A DNA stretch of 34,730 bases, taken from assembly GCA_942491945.1 (NCBI GenBank), contig CALODD010000097.1, positions 1 through 34,730 on the forward strand, written 5' to 3'. This document shows, in pieces, positions 1 through 10,534 of the stretch (within the stretch, counting starts at the first letter, position 1; each line of letters starts with the position of its first letter). Position numbers and translations under genes: made by a program. Below the pieces are notes generated by a model. It was given only the letters and a program-made list of their open reading frames with translations, was not told where the DNA came from and searched no databases. Origin of the DNA: JAJDYQ01 sp942491945 (GTDB lineage: Bacteria > Pseudomonadota > Gammaproteobacteria > JAJDYQ01).

Positions 1-163
1 AAGCAACTAGCTAATCAGAATTTCGACTACAACATACCGTACTTTGTCAGCAGCTAATCTACCGTATTGCCATGATATCGGCATCGGTTTCCATGCCGAA
101 TACGGCATTGATACAATTAGAAAATCGATGAATTTGGGTGATTCATTGCCCTAGTTTTCTACC
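1..163 (-). pseudogene. Degraded mirror copy of the sodium channel N-terminus
   Basis: This is a noisy reverse complement of about 12733 to 12929, the first 65 codons or so of the voltage-gated channel. The segment around 61-110 still matches the source closely, for example around the ATGGAAACCGATGCCGATAT stretch. The start codon and the frame are lost. It is part of the left-arm artefact, not a gene. Confidence 0.85.
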
Positions 164-214
164 GCACCCGGTCCCGACGCGCGAGATGCACGTTTACGGT
201 TTTAGGGCCGATTG

Positions 215-1854
215 GGGTGGGCATTCCGAGGCGGCGGCTGGTGCATGAGCTTACCGTGGCGGCGTATTTATTAGCTTCGCGAGGGTGGGGGCAGCAGAAT
301 GGTGCTCCAGGGACTCCTATTGAGGCCGAATGCGGCGCATAGCGCGACAAACCAAATACCGCGTGCTCGCCGACAGAGTCGAGGATTTTTATCTCGTTGC
401 CGTGGGCTTCGTCGTATCAAAAGTAATTCAGATCATCAATACCGTAGGTCGTGTCGAGCATAGGATGCTCTGTCAAACTGTTCGTTCAGGTCGAGACACA
501 ACTTCCGGATCGGTAGCCCAGGGGAACAACAGAATAATCGGCTTTGAATTTCTGAACGTCTCGGGTGAGGGTGTCCTGGAAATAGTAACATCGCCGCAGG
601 CGTAGATATTGCCAGCGTGTTTGCAAACTCACAGCCGATGGTGCGATGGCTATCGAGATCGATACCGATATTCTCAAAGTTCGGGCGCCTACCGAGCGAG
701 CAGGTATCGAATTGACATCGAATTCGCAGATCAATTGTCGCAATTTACCCCGCCTTCGGCCTGAAAATTTCGGATGGCTTCTGAAATCTCACTGTCTTCA
801 CGAAATAGGTAAGCTCGCTCCACGTTGAACCTGTGTTACCTGACTGCCAAGTCGCCGGAATGACTACCATTACCGATAGCCGCCGCGCTATAACAGTGTG
901 TTGACCACGCAAAATTTCCAGATGGTGTCCGATGAAGTGGGTCGATCTCCTCTATGGCCAAGCGTCTCGGCACATAGTGTTGCGCACCAGCAGCAATAAT
1001 GGAGCGAGTGTCGTTGCCGTAAGTTGACTACCAAGTCCAAAATGCGTCACACAATCAACGCCAAGTTTTTGCTTACCGACAGGACATATGGCCGGCATGT
1101 GCAATGCGATCCACGACCCAGCTGTCAATTTCATACGGGCGCGGCATGTACTTGTAGGCCGAGCGAATTAATGCTTTAGAAGGGGACACAGCCGGTAGGC
1201 AGTCGCCACCATCTGGTGTTCTTCAATCAATATGGCTGCAGCGACGTGGCGCACTCGACAAGCGCTGCGCCTCGCACCGTCAAATTTTGTTTATCCCAGC
1301 CTTTGTAAACGCGCTGTGCCTTGACGACATCGAGTACCTCGAGCACAAGGGAAGATGCCGTTTGGTCCCGTGAAGGCGATGATTAATGTTGGAGAGGGCT
1401 GCTCCAGTTTCGTTCCCGCGCTGATGATGTAGCCCAGCAAGCATTACCATCATTGACCGTCCATCGTTTTGATTAGACCCATGAGCAGGTTCGATCATGA
1501 AGAAGTGGTATGGAACCAGCCGCAGAGCAAATAAATATCGCACCGTCTTTCTATCTCGCGACTAATTGCGGTTAATCTAGAGCCAAAATCGTTGTGACAC
1601 CGTCACCAAGACAAAGCGTGCAAACAGGAAGGCACTAGTAGACGAAACCGTACTCACTCAACGAGCGTCATGATGGGGCGGCACCCGGTAATGAGAGCGC
1701 GGTTACCAGAACATTGTGCATGCGCCAATGTTGGTGTCCTCATTCAGAGGCTTGCTGAGCTTTGATGTAGGGAAAGCTTGTTGCAAATCGGAAACGAAAA
1801 ACGAAAGCAATCAAGCGCAGCAAGCCATGAGCAGAATGGTCTTTTTAGTATTCA
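215..1854 (-). pseudogene. Degraded mirror copy of the TVP38-flavoprotein gene
   Basis: This is a noisy reverse complement of the 10535-12655 gene, reduced from 2121 to about 1640 bases. The mirror of the start codon lies near 1852, beside the mirror of the CCTGATAACAAATCATGAAT junction. No frame continues for more than about 100 codons. It is an artefact copy. Confidence 0.85.
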
Positions 1855-1899
1855 TGATTTGTTATCAGGTTTTATCAGACAATGTTGTTTGCCAGTGTG

Positions 1900-3482
1900 C
1901 CCCGTTCTTCTCCAATTTTCTGCGCCACCTTCCAGTAACGGCAATACCCCGTCTTTAAAATCATGGATTGTCTGGACACGTCAGGCATTACCACGACGAA
2001 CAGAAATAATACTGACGTCTCGTTTCGCACATGTTCTTCTATGCGTTTATCAACTGCATGTCGCTCTGCGCAAAGTGGCACGCGCGGCGGCGACGGCAAT
2101 TCGGGATACACGCGCCGCATAGTTACGGAAGTAGCCAATGCGTAATATCATTGCGGTTTTTCCGCACGGACTAATGGCCGGCATCTCCATGACTTCCAGT
2201 GTTGCCAGCATCATGTTGGATTCCAGTTTTCACCAGGCAATTGGCACTTTCCAGTTCATCCAGTCTCCGTTCTACCCGCCGCATTGATGTGATGACCTTT
2301 TGCCGCCGGATGTCTGCGTACGCAGTACGGATGTTTGTGTGGCGTCACCATATAAACAATGCTCTCCCCGCTTACAGTTTCTCTACGAATATGGGTCAAC
2401 ATCAAGTCGACAAAATTGCTCTCTGATGAGCGAAGACAGGTTTGTCCAACGCCCATTGGCCGACCACAGATGACGTGGTTTTTTTAACGAGCGGGACGCA
2501 TGAAAACATTTTCGTCTACCTTTCGATATGAGCGGCCAAGTTGACGCTTGGTGATTAGCCATTTTATCAAAATTGGCGCAATATGATTGCGGCAAGAATA
2601 GTCTGGTTGTCTTCGAAAACGGAAATTAGTTCACGATTTGGGTTAGTGCTAATAACGCAAAACCAATTCGTCAGTTCTGAGCACATGGGGTTCGTGTATA
2701 AGCATTCTCATACTCCATGGCCTTACTAAGACACGGCTTACCACCGACTAGCACGATAAACAGTACGAGTGGCGGACGTCAGGGATTAGTCGTCGTTGTA
2801 TGCCGATGGTAACAACAAAGTCCCGCGGAAGGGGTATATCACCCACCTGATGGCGATTAATTCAGATTCGCCGAGCATGTGATCTCCGGCCAGAAAGCGC
2901 CCATGGCGGCACCAGGCTCAGCACAATGGATTATGCCAGTGCAATGAACAGCACGGTCAGAGTGAATAACTCGGCAGAATGCTGATGCCATTGGCATGGA
3001 AGATAGGCCGTAATACCCAGCGTCCTAACTAACAAGAATGATGGCTTCTTGCCATGCGAATGCGGGCGAGCCAACACCATTGTCGCCTGCCTGCAAGAAT
3101 GGGGATAACAACTCTAGGCATCGACGCTGGGATCCTGCCTAGGGCACTAATCTACGAGACCGTGCGCGACTGCACTGCGAGTTGCTCTGGCAACAATAGT
3201 CGTAGATGATAGTGTGATGTCGTCGAGACCGGGGTAGGCAATGCCCATACCTGTGAGAATGTTCGCCGACCAAGCACAGCCATGGTGAGTTGGTGATTGA
3301 AAACTCATGGCCAATGGAAAAATGTGCTGAAAACGACACATCTCGGCAAGAACATACGAATCGAATGTTGGTTTTCTCAATGCCCATGGCGCGTGGGGCC
3401 TATTAGTGGCAGGCCAACTCGCCGCAGCAGATAACCAGGGCAATGCAGCAATGCAAGTACGATATACAATGTTTTCGACCAT
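1900..3482 (-). pseudogene. Degraded mirror copy of the CPA2 antiporter gene
   Basis: This is a noisy reverse complement of the antiporter at 8511-10493. The mirrored start codon is at 3480-3482, followed by recognisable but frameshifted coding sequence. About 20 percent of the bases are missing. It is part of the left-arm artefact. Confidence 0.85.
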
Positions 3483-3569
3483 ATCCACTCGTAGAAGCTA
3501 CAGGTGCAAGCGTCTCTAGATAACACCGGTTTGATTACAAGTACCGTAAATGCTAAAAGTAGTTAGGAT

Positions 3570-4620
3570 GGAGCGATTTTCTCAAGTATCAGGAAAACTA
3601 CAGCAGCGTATGAGCTTGCTTTCACCGCCCAGTTTTCGCAAGTTTCGCATACAAGCTGCTCTCCTCGTAGTTTTTTCGTTGTACCTGGATCGGTGGTAAG
3701 GGCGCGTATTACCGTAAGTTTGCAGGGGTAGCGACCGCCAAAACGTTGTGGCTAGCGTTTGCCACTAGTGATGTTATTGGTCGTGCTGTTGTTTGCCACA
3801 TGACAGCACAATTTTGTTGTTTGATATTGTCGTCTCGTTACTGATTTCGGCTTGCTGTTATTCACAGGTAGTCTTTAAGGCGTGCTCTACCGTGAGCTCC
3901 CAACAGGTATTCGGGAATACAATATCAATCTGAGCGTGGTCGCATTGCATTTACTTGGTGTGCTCCAGATGTCGCGGCATCGAATATCTCGCAGTCAGTA
4001 CAGATGGGTCTACCGGACGTCAAGGTTTCCCGCCAAGTTGTGGTTTTCCTGATATCGGCAATGTGCCAATACGCTCCATGAAGTGTCGCACCGGCATGTT
4101 TTTCAGTGACGATCAAAATTGGTTTTAATTGCCGCTATTTCGGTGGTGAAATAGTGTTGGTATTGACCTCACAGTTTCCGACTTCGGTGGTGCACTTGGT
4201 ACCGGTCTTGGTCTCGGTTTCCACGTACGAGTGAGCGGCAACAAGCCAGGGGATTTACCAAGTACAAAATTCTTGTGTCTCGAGATCGTGATGGGGTGGA
4301 AATATACCCAATGAAAATCTGGCTCTCACAGAGGTGACTCAACTCGGAGTTATTTTTGACAGCTGTTCGTCTTAAAGTGCCAGTGACCATCGGGGCTATC
4401 AGGACGATCCAGAACACGTGGCAGCTTCCGTGAGCAGCCCAGGGTATTGAATGACCCACCGGCCACGCGGCTGATGGGTTTTGCTGACAGTGGTATTATC
4501 TAGAAGCTCGCGTGATATCAGATCCGGTGACGGGTGTTGGCCACGTGTTCGTTCAGATATATCTGCGCCAGGAAGCAAATATTTAAATTTCCTTATTCTC
4601 AACGTGAAATCGTGATTTGA
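3570..4620 (+). pseudogene. Degraded mirror copy of the MscS-type channel gene
   Basis: This is a noisy reverse complement of 7112-8395. The mirrored start (ATGGAGCGATTTT) is near 3570, and the end near 4600 still resembles the CCTTATTCTCAACGTGAAAT tail of the channel gene. Many indels break every frame. Artefact copy. Confidence 0.85.
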
Positions 4621-4659
4621 TACTGTGTCAACTTCATTCCCGTCACGTTTTACCTCTAT

Positions 4660-5480
4660 CAAGTCCCACTGCTCGATATCTTCATCAAATGTTCTTTTCA
4701 GCACGTTTTGTTGAAGGGCCGCAACACGATGGGTTGAAATTTCGGCAAGTTGGCCAATGGCCCCACGTGGTATAGTTTTCTAAAAGAAAATTGAAAAAAA
4801 CGATGGTCGAGCTTGAGCCCAGAGATGGATGATGCGCCAGATGATAATCGCAGTGTTTGAGCGGCCGAGAATCGCTGACGCCTACGCGTCGAGCGGTACA
4901 TACCAACACGCGCAGTATTGACCGAAACGCCCAATACCAATCCAGATGAGTTTCATTTTAATAAGCCTTTTTTGAAAAAAGAGATTCTTTGGGAGTACTA
5001 CTGGGGCAGAATTGTCGCTTGTTACGGGTTCCAAAATTCTCGTTTTTCCAGGTGACGTCACTGCATTCTTGTGTAGTAGAGCCGGAAGAATGTCAGAACA
5101 GTTTTTATTGGTAACTCATCGATATCTGGGAGTTTTCTTGTCCAGGTAAAAATATGGGTGTCGGCGCGGAGGTGAAACAACCAAGCGTTATTTTCAAAAA
5201 AATCCCAACGATGCTGGATATCCACGAAATTTCAGTGGAGCATAATGGCGGAGATATCTCGCCACCGTTTTACAGATCCCGAGAGTTGGGACTTATTGAT
5301 TCGTCTCATCATAATGCTCAAACTTACAATCTCTCTACAGTCAGAGTTCTAGCTCATATTGGTCGACAGATGCAAAATTGCTCTGAAATACATCATGGAA
5401 AACGGGATTGGTTGCCGATGTGCCGGGTGCATTCTCAATTTCTCCGGCAGAAGCGGCGACTAAATGATATTTATTCGAAT
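4660..5480 (+). pseudogene. Degraded mirror copy of the HIT-like phosphorylase gene
   Basis: This is a noisy reverse complement of 6032-7053. Short islands remain recognisable, such as the bases around 4940-4990 matching the NPDEFHFNKPF coding region and around 5230-5345 matching the C-terminal third. The reading frame is lost. The copy is useful only as a second, noisy read of the frameshift site at 6211-6219. Confidence 0.85.
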
Positions 5481-5530
5481 TTCGAAGTCGATTCGATTAG
5501 TGTCGGTCAATTGTCATGTAGAATCACGTT

Positions 5531-5739
5531 ATGGCTTCATACGACATTATTGCGAAGAAAACGGATGACAGTTGAAGTAGAGCATCTACGAAAAACTGCA
5601 TATCTGGCGGAGTACTCACGCACAAATTTCCATCGGGGATACGCCTCATCTCGGTTGTAATTCGAGCTACCTGGTGGCGGTATCTCCACTTCAATAGCGA
5701 ATTACGTAACCTTGGTTTTACCAGGTTGGAAAACGTGAC
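5531..5739 (+). pseudogene. Degraded mirror copy of the FmdB-like gene start
   Basis: The start codon at 5531-5533 and the following bases mirror the gene beginning at 5995 on the minus strand. Frames that cross the fold join this copy, read on the wrong strand, to the real gene, creating a false C-terminus ending near 5524. Confidence 0.85.
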
Positions 5740-5763
5740 ATTTTCATAGACACCCTCGTCACG
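5734..5763. other. Fold-back centre of the palindrome
   Basis: The two arms become near-perfect complements here: 5686-5739 pairs with 5758-5812, leaving about 18 unpaired bases (5740-5757). The hexamer CGTGAC at 5734-5739 and its complement GTCACG at 5758-5763 bracket the loop. A 3' end could have self-annealed on this microhomology and been copied back. The loop itself still encodes the last genuine residues of the FmdB-like protein. Confidence 0.8.
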
Positions 5764-5995
5764 TTTTTCCAACCTGGTAAAGCCAAGGTTACGTAATTCG
5801 CTATTGAAGTGGGGTACCGCTACACCGGGTGCTTTTCGAATTACAACCTTAACCGAGGCTTCAGGGTCAGTATCCTTGATGGGAATTTGTGCGTAGTAGC
5901 ACACCTCCGCCCAGATATGCAGTTTTTTTACTCATGGAATGCTCTACTTCAACTGTCATCCCGTTTTCTTCGCAATAATAATCGTATGAAGCCAT
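5740..5995 (-). CDS. FmdB-like zinc-ribbon family protein, 3' truncated and frameshifted
   Basis: The start at 5995 gives MASYDYYCEENG, which resembles the MP(T/I)YDYRCEANG opening of FmdB-type putative regulatory proteins. After about 30 residues (around 5905) the frame shifts, and the protein continues as VCYYAQIPIKDTDPEASVK, then PGVAVPHFNSELRNLGF and KRDEGVYENVT, up to the fold at 5740. The usual CxxC pairs of FmdB zinc ribbons are not evident, so it may be a variant family. It lies 36 bases downstream of the HIT-like gene on the same strand and probably shares its transcript. The rest of the gene is lost at the palindrome centre, and anything read past 5740 is artefact. Family assignment is tentative. 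Confidence 0.5.
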
Positions 5996-6031
5996 AACGT
6001 GATTCTACATGACAATTGACCCGACTGCTAA

Positions 6032-7053
6032 TCAGGCAATCGACTTCAATACGGAATAAATATCATTTGAGGTCGCCGCTTCGTAAGCCTGGCGGGAGAA
6101 TGCCGTTAATTCACCCATCACATCGGCCCAGCCAATCCCCGTTAACCATGATGGTATTTCAAAACAGCCTTGCATCTGTCGTTCAACAATATAAATAGAA
6201 TCTGGCCTGTAGAGAGAAGATTGTAAGTTTGAGCATTATGATGAAACGAATCAATAAGATCCCAACTCTCCTCAGGATCTGTAAAACGATGGCACGACAA
6301 GGGGTAATGAATATCTCCGCCATTATGCCTCCACTGAGCATGCTCGATGGGATATCCAGCATCGTTTCGTAGGTAGGTTTGAAAATGCTGCTGGTTAACC
6401 GAGGCCCCCGCACCAAAGGCATTATAACCAGCGCCGACACCCGGCATATTTTTACCTAGCTGAGACAGAAACTCCCAGACATATCGATGAGTTACCAGAT
6501 CTAAAAACTGTTCACGACATTCTTCCGGCTCTACCACAAGAATGCAGTGATAATCTGCAAACGGGAATTTGTTATATAACAAGCGACAATTCTGCCCCAG
6601 TAATTCACCCTCCCAAAGAATCTCTTTTTTCAAAAAAGGCTTATTAAAATGAAACTCATCTGGATTGAATGGCTGATGAATCGTTTCGATTTTAATATTA
6701 CTTGCGCGTGTTGGCCGGTATGAACGCAATTCATTGAACTGTAAACGCCACGATTTCAACTCATTTACTTCGCGTAAGGCTAAAGCAGAAAATCCTTTAT
6801 TCATCAGCCGCTCAAACACTGCGATATCATCTGGCGCATCATCCATCTCTGAACTAAAGCTAGCCTCAAGCTCATTAAATCGTTTTTCTAAATTTTCTTT
6901 TAAGAGCTTATACACTTCCCTGTCATAGGTTGCATTGGCCAACACCAGGATAAAGACACCTAACCCATCGTGTTGCGGCATATTTTGCAGCCCTTCAACA
7001 AAACGATGCTGAAAAGACATTTGATCATGAAAGATATCAGGCAGTGAATTCAT
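6032..7053 (-). CDS. HIT-superfamily nucleotide phosphorylase/transferase-like protein, frameshifted near its C-terminus
   Basis: The continuous frame from 7053 gives 303 residues and stops at 6142, but the true end is very likely 6032. A dinucleotide slip in the AGAGAGAAG run at 6211-6219 moves the frame. In the other frame the protein continues from NL into YRPDSIYIVERQMQG, then IGWADVMGELTAFSRQA, and ends in LKSIA. The catalytic region is GAGASVNQQHFQ (residues 214-225), with His223 in an H-F-Q arrangement. This is like the transferase branch of the HIT fold (GalT, Ap4A phosphorylase, GDP-hexose phosphorylase) rather than the HxHxH hydrolases. The NKFPFADYHCILV stretch (161-173) is the usual strand before it. 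Substrate cannot be told. It is downstream of the MscS-type channel on the same strand, 58 bases away. Confidence 0.75.
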
Positions 7054-7111
7054 TAATGCAACCAGGACTTGATAGAGGGTAAAGCGAATCGAATGACAGG
7101 AATAAAGTTAT

Positions 7112-8395
7112 TTAATTATCTAACATCCTGATTTCACGTTGAGGATAAGGAATTGTAATATTTGCTTCCTGGAAGCCCCTCCAGATCGCCAGATTAATAT
7201 CTGAACGAACATTATTAACACCCGTCTGCGGATCTGATATCCACACACGAGCTTCTAGATTAATACCACTATCAGCAAAACCCATCAGCCGCGTGGCTAC
7301 AGGTGGGTCATTCAATACCCTGGGCTGCTCACAGGCTTGCCGCATTATTTCCATCGCCTGTTCTGGATCATCCTGATAGCTGATGGTCACTGGCACTTTA
7401 AGACGAACAGCTTTATCGCTATAACTCCAGTTAGTCACCTCTGAAGTAATTAGATTTTCATTGGGTATGAGCGTTTCCACCCCATCACGATCTCGAACAA
7501 CGATATAACGCGCTCTTAGTTCCTGTACCCAACCAAATCGATCTCCGATGGTGATCACATCCCCTGGCCTGATTGATCGGTCATAGAGCAAAATCATGCC
7601 GCTCATAAAATTACTCGCGATACGTTGTAAACCGAGACCAAGACCGACACCAAGTGCACCACCGAAAACTGTCAGAGCTGTGAGATCAATACCAACACTA
7701 TTTAATGCCACCAGAATAGCGAGCGTTAAAAGAATAATTTTGATCGTCTTACTGAGCGCCATGCGCATACTGATACCGAGGTGCTGCGACTTCATGACCC
7801 GATTTTCAATCACGCGTGATAACCACGATGCCAGTATCAGGAAAACCGCAACTGACAGGGAAACCTTGATGACGTCCAGCAAGGAGATCCGCTTATCTCC
7901 AATACTGACTGCGAGATCATTCAGTAATGCCGCGACATCTGGAAGCACACCAAGTAAATGCAATGCGACCACGCTCCAGATTGATGTGCTGATGATATTT
8001 TCCCAGGCCCTGATTAAGGGGCTCGGCGTATAGGCACGCCTTAAAAGGAATACTGCAATACGAATAACAGCAAGCGAAATCAGTAACGGGACGACAATAT
8101 CAAACAACCAGGTTGGTTGACTCATGCTTGTCATAATGGCTTTAAACAACAGCACGACCAATAACATCACTAGTGGCAATATCAAACGCTGAGAACCACG
8201 TACTGCCAACGTTTTAACAGTCGCTTTACCCTCATCACCAAACTTACTGGTAATACGCGCCCTTATTTTTCGATCAAACGCAACAGCGACTACGAGGGCG
8301 GTAGCAACTAATGCGAACTGCAGAAAACTGGGCGGTGAAAGTAAGACTTCATACGCCTGCTGTAGTTTTTCCCACAATGCTGAAAATCGCTCCAT
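7112..8395 (-). CDS. MscS-family mechanosensitive ion channel
   Basis: This 427-residue inner-membrane channel probably releases solutes under hypo-osmotic stress. It has about five hydrophobic segments in residues 20-240. The pore-lining helix and MscS beta domain carry FGGALGVGLGLGLQ, SNFMSGMILLYDRSIRPGD and the family pattern around RDGVETLIPNENLI. The C-terminal alpha/beta domain ends in IPYPQREIRM, the typical MscS tail. It has more N-terminal helices than E. coli MscS (286 residues) and is closer to YbdG/YnaI-sized members. It is transcribed divergently from the antiporter across a 115-base gap and leads the minus-strand group with the HIT-like and FmdB-like genes. Start ATG at 8395. 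Confidence 0.92.
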   Translation of the reverse strand: MERFSALWEKLQQAYEVLLSPPSFLQFALVATALVVAVAFDRKIRARITSKFGDEGKATVKTLAVRGSQRLILPLVMLLVVLLFKAIMTSMSQPTWLFDIVVPLLISLAVIRIAVFLLRRAYTPSPLIRAWENIISTSIWSVVALHLLGVLPDVAALLNDLAVSIGDKRISLLDVIKVSLSVAVFLILASWLSRVIENRVMKSQHLGISMRMALSKTIKIILLTLAILVALNSVGIDLTALTVFGGALGVGLGLGLQRIASNFMSGMILLYDRSIRPGDVITIGDRFGWVQELRARYIVVRDRDGVETLIPNENLITSEVTNWSYSDKAVRLKVPVTISYQDDPEQAMEIMRQACEQPRVLNDPPVATRLMGFADSGINLEARVWISDPQTGVNNVRSDINLAIWRGFQEANITIPYPQREIRMLDN

Positions 8396-8510
8396 CTAAC
8401 TACTTTAGCATTTATTACTTGTAATCAAACCAGTGTTATCTAGAAATACAATAACAAACGCGCACCTATGGCATTTTTATTGCAGAATATAGCCTCTACT
8501 GAGGGTGGAT
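8396..8510. promoter_or_regulatory. Divergent intergenic region between MscS-type channel and antiporter
   Basis: This 115-base AT-rich gap must hold both divergent promoters. The ribosome site GAGGG at 8501-8505 lies 5 bases before ATG 8511 and decides the antiporter start. An in-frame GTG at 8505 lies inside that site and is unlikely to be used. No clear operator is visible. Confidence 0.45.
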
Positions 8511-10493
8511 ATGGTCGAAAACATTTTATATATCGTACTTGCATTGCTTGCGATGTCGATTGCCCTGGTTATCTTGCTGCGGCGAGTTAACCTGCCACCT
8601 ATACTCGCCTATCTGTTTGTCGGCATTGCCGTTGGCCCACACGCCATGGGCATGGTGGAAAACCAACATTCGATTCATGTTCTTGCCGAAGTTGGTGTCG
8701 TTTTCCTTTTATTTTCCATTGGCCTTGAGTTTTCAATCACCCAGCTCATTGCCATGAAAAAGGCTGTGCTTGGTCTCGGCGGAACCCAGGTCATTCTCAC
8801 AACACTCGCAGGTATGGGCATTGCCCATACCATGGGTATCAGCTGGGCAGGCGCACTGGTTGTCGGCGGTGCTATCGCACTATCGTCTACGGCTATTGTT
8901 GCCAAGCAACTCACCGAGCAACTGGAAATGCAGTCACGCCACGGTCGTCTGGCGTTGGGTGCCCTATTATTCCAGGATCTAGCCGTCGTGCCTTTTCTGG
9001 TTGTTATCCCCATTCTTGCAGGCGGAGGCGACAATGAACTCGGTGTTGAGCTCGTATTCGCGCTGGCAAAAGCCATCGCCGCATTCTTACTGTTAAGTGG
9101 ATTAGGACGCTGGGTATTACGGCCTATCTTCCATACTGTGGCATCAGCACATTCTGCCGAGTTATTCACTCTGACCGTGCTGTTCATTGCACTAACTGCC
9201 GGCGCAATCACTCATATGCTGGGCCTGTCTGCCGCCATGGGCGCTTTCCTGGCCGGAATCATGCTCGGCGAATCTGAATATCGCCATCAGATTGAAATTG
9301 ATATACGCCCCTTCCGCGATGTTTTCATGGGACTGTTCTTTATTACCATCGGCATACAACTTGACCTGACCTTAATCCCTGACGTCTGGCAGCAGGCACT
9401 CGTACTGTTTATCGTGCTAGTCATTGGTAAAGGCCTGCTGGTAATGATGCTTAGTAAGGCCATGGGCTATGAAAATGCTGTTGCTGCACGAACCGCTCTG
9501 GTCCTTGCTCAGGGCGGCGAATTTGGTTTTGCGTTATTAGCACTAGCCTTAAATCGTGAACTAATTTCCGTCGAAGACAGCCAGGCTATTCTTGCCGCAA
9601 TCATGGCCAGCATGATTCTCGCGCCAATTTTGATACGAGAGAATGGCAACATCACCAAGCGTCTTTATGGCCGCTCATATCGAAAAGGCAGACAGACCAG
9701 AGCCAAAAATATTTTTCATGCGTCCCGCTCGTTAAAAAACCACGTCATCATCGTCGGCTATGGGCGTATTGGACAAAACCTGTCTTCCTTCCTGCATCAG
9801 GAGGGCATTGAATTTGTCGGCCTTGATGTTGACCCCGTAATCGTGAAAGAAGCATATGAAGCGGGAGAGCGTGTTTACTATGGTGACGCCACACAAACGT
9901 CCATGCTGCGTGCCGCGGGCCTACGGCGAGCAAAAGCCATGGTCATCACATCAAGCGATAGCCATGCGGCAGAAAAGATCATAAAAACTGCGCATGCGAG
10001 AAATCCAGATTTACCGGTTATTGTTAGAACGGAAGACGACCTGCATCTGGATGAACTGGAAAGTGCGGGTGCGCACCGTGTAGTCCCAGAAAAGCTGGAA
10101 TCCAGCATGATGCTGGCAACCCATCTACTGGAAGTCATGGAGATACCGACCGATGAGATCCTGCATCTGGTCGAAAAAACCCGCAGTGATTATTACTATA
10201 ACTTGCGTGGCTACTTCCATGGCACCCAGCCGGAAAGCGTTGAAGACATCCCGAATGACCACTATCGCCGCCATACCGTTGTACTTGCGCAAGGCGCTTA
10301 TGCAATTGATAAACGCATAGAAGATTTACATATTGCAGAACGGGGCGTCAGTATTATTTCTGTTCGTCGTGGCAATATACGGGGCGATGATCCAGACCAA
10401 TCCATGATTTTAAGACAGGGTGATGCCGTGTTACTGGAAGGTGGCACAGAAGAACTGGAGAAAGCAGAAGAACGAATTTTGCGTGGAACCTGA
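8511..10493 (+). CDS. CPA2 (KefB/YbaL-type) cation:proton antiporter with TrkA-N and TrkA-C domains
   Basis: This 660-residue inner-membrane protein probably exchanges K+ or Na+ for H+. Residues 5-380 form the antiporter core of about 12 helices, with FLLFSIGLEFS, SSTAIV, HGRLALGALLFQDLAVVP and AQGGEFGFAL as CPA2 signatures. A RCK/TrkA-N domain follows, with VIIVGYGRIGQN (about 412-423) binding NAD(H) and an acidic strand end at GLDVDP. A TrkA-C domain ends the protein (RRGNIRGDDP, then a GDAVLLEGG-type strand). The start is set by the GAGGG ribosome site. No glutathione-binding or KefF/KefG partner gene is nearby, so glutathione gating is not shown. The TVP38-flavoprotein gene follows after 41 bases, probably in one operon. 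Confidence 0.93.
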   Translation: MVENILYIVLALLAMSIALVILLRRVNLPPILAYLFVGIAVGPHAMGMVENQHSIHVLAEVGVVFLLFSIGLEFSITQLIAMKKAVLGLGGTQVILTTLAGMGIAHTMGISWAGALVVGGAIALSSTAIVAKQLTEQLEMQSRHGRLALGALLFQDLAVVPFLVVIPILAGGGDNELGVELVFALAKAIAAFLLLSGLGRWVLRPIFHTVASAHSAELFTLTVLFIALTAGAITHMLGLSAAMGAFLAGIMLGESEYRHQIEIDIRPFRDVFMGLFFITIGIQLDLTLIPDVWQQALVLFIVLVIGKGLLVMMLSKAMGYENAVAARTALVLAQGGEFGFALLALALNRELISVEDSQAILAAIMASMILAPILIRENGNITKRLYGRSYRKGRQTRAKNIFHASRSLKNHVIIVGYGRIGQNLSSFLHQEGIEFVGLDVDPVIVKEAYEAGERVYYGDATQTSMLRAAGLRRAKAMVITSSDSHAAEKIIKTAHARNPDLPVIVRTEDDLHLDELESAGAHRVVPEKLESSMMLATHLLEVMEIPTDEILHLVEKTRSDYYYNLRGYFHGTQPESVEDIPNDHYRRHTVVLAQGAYAIDKRIEDLHIAERGVSIISVRRGNIRGDDPDQSMILRQGDAVLLEGGTEELEKAEERILRGT

Positions 10494-10534
10494 GCAGAGA
10501 TAACCGGTCTGATTAAAAAACCTGATAACAAATC

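Larger units (their letters stand above)
1..5739. repeat. Error-rich left arm of a giant inverted repeat (probable fold-back artefact)
   Basis: This stretch reads as a noisy reverse complement of about 5758 to 12929. Base 1 pairs with about 12929, the antiporter start at 3482 pairs with 8511, and the arms meet at 5739/5758. The left arm is about 5.74 kb against about 7.17 kb on the right, with the shortening spread evenly (about 0.8 on both halves). Indels and substitutions hit coding and intergenic bases alike, so no reading frame of a real gene survives. That pattern is typical of a single uncorrected long-read pass. The open frames here should not be treated as genes. Confidence 0.93.

Noticed and set aside
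5154..5660. A 168-codon plus-strand open frame
   Set aside because: It lies wholly within the noisy mirror arm and stitches together fragments of the HIT-like and FmdB-like copies in mixed frames.
1..5739. Island of small unknown genes or a decayed natural duplication at the left end
   Set aside because: All its open frames are short, and the sequence aligns in reverse to 5.76 to 12.93 kb with uniform indel noise. Treating them as genes would be wrong.
8675..9211. A 178-codon minus-strand open frame inside the antiporter gene
   Set aside because: It is antisense to a well-supported coding region and has a composition (T/R/P/S rich) typical of shadow frames.
8511..10493. Glutathione-gated KefB/KefC efflux system
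   Set aside because: The CPA2 plus TrkA architecture fits, but I see no KefF/KefG-like partner and cannot confirm the glutathione-binding residues. Only the broader family is called.
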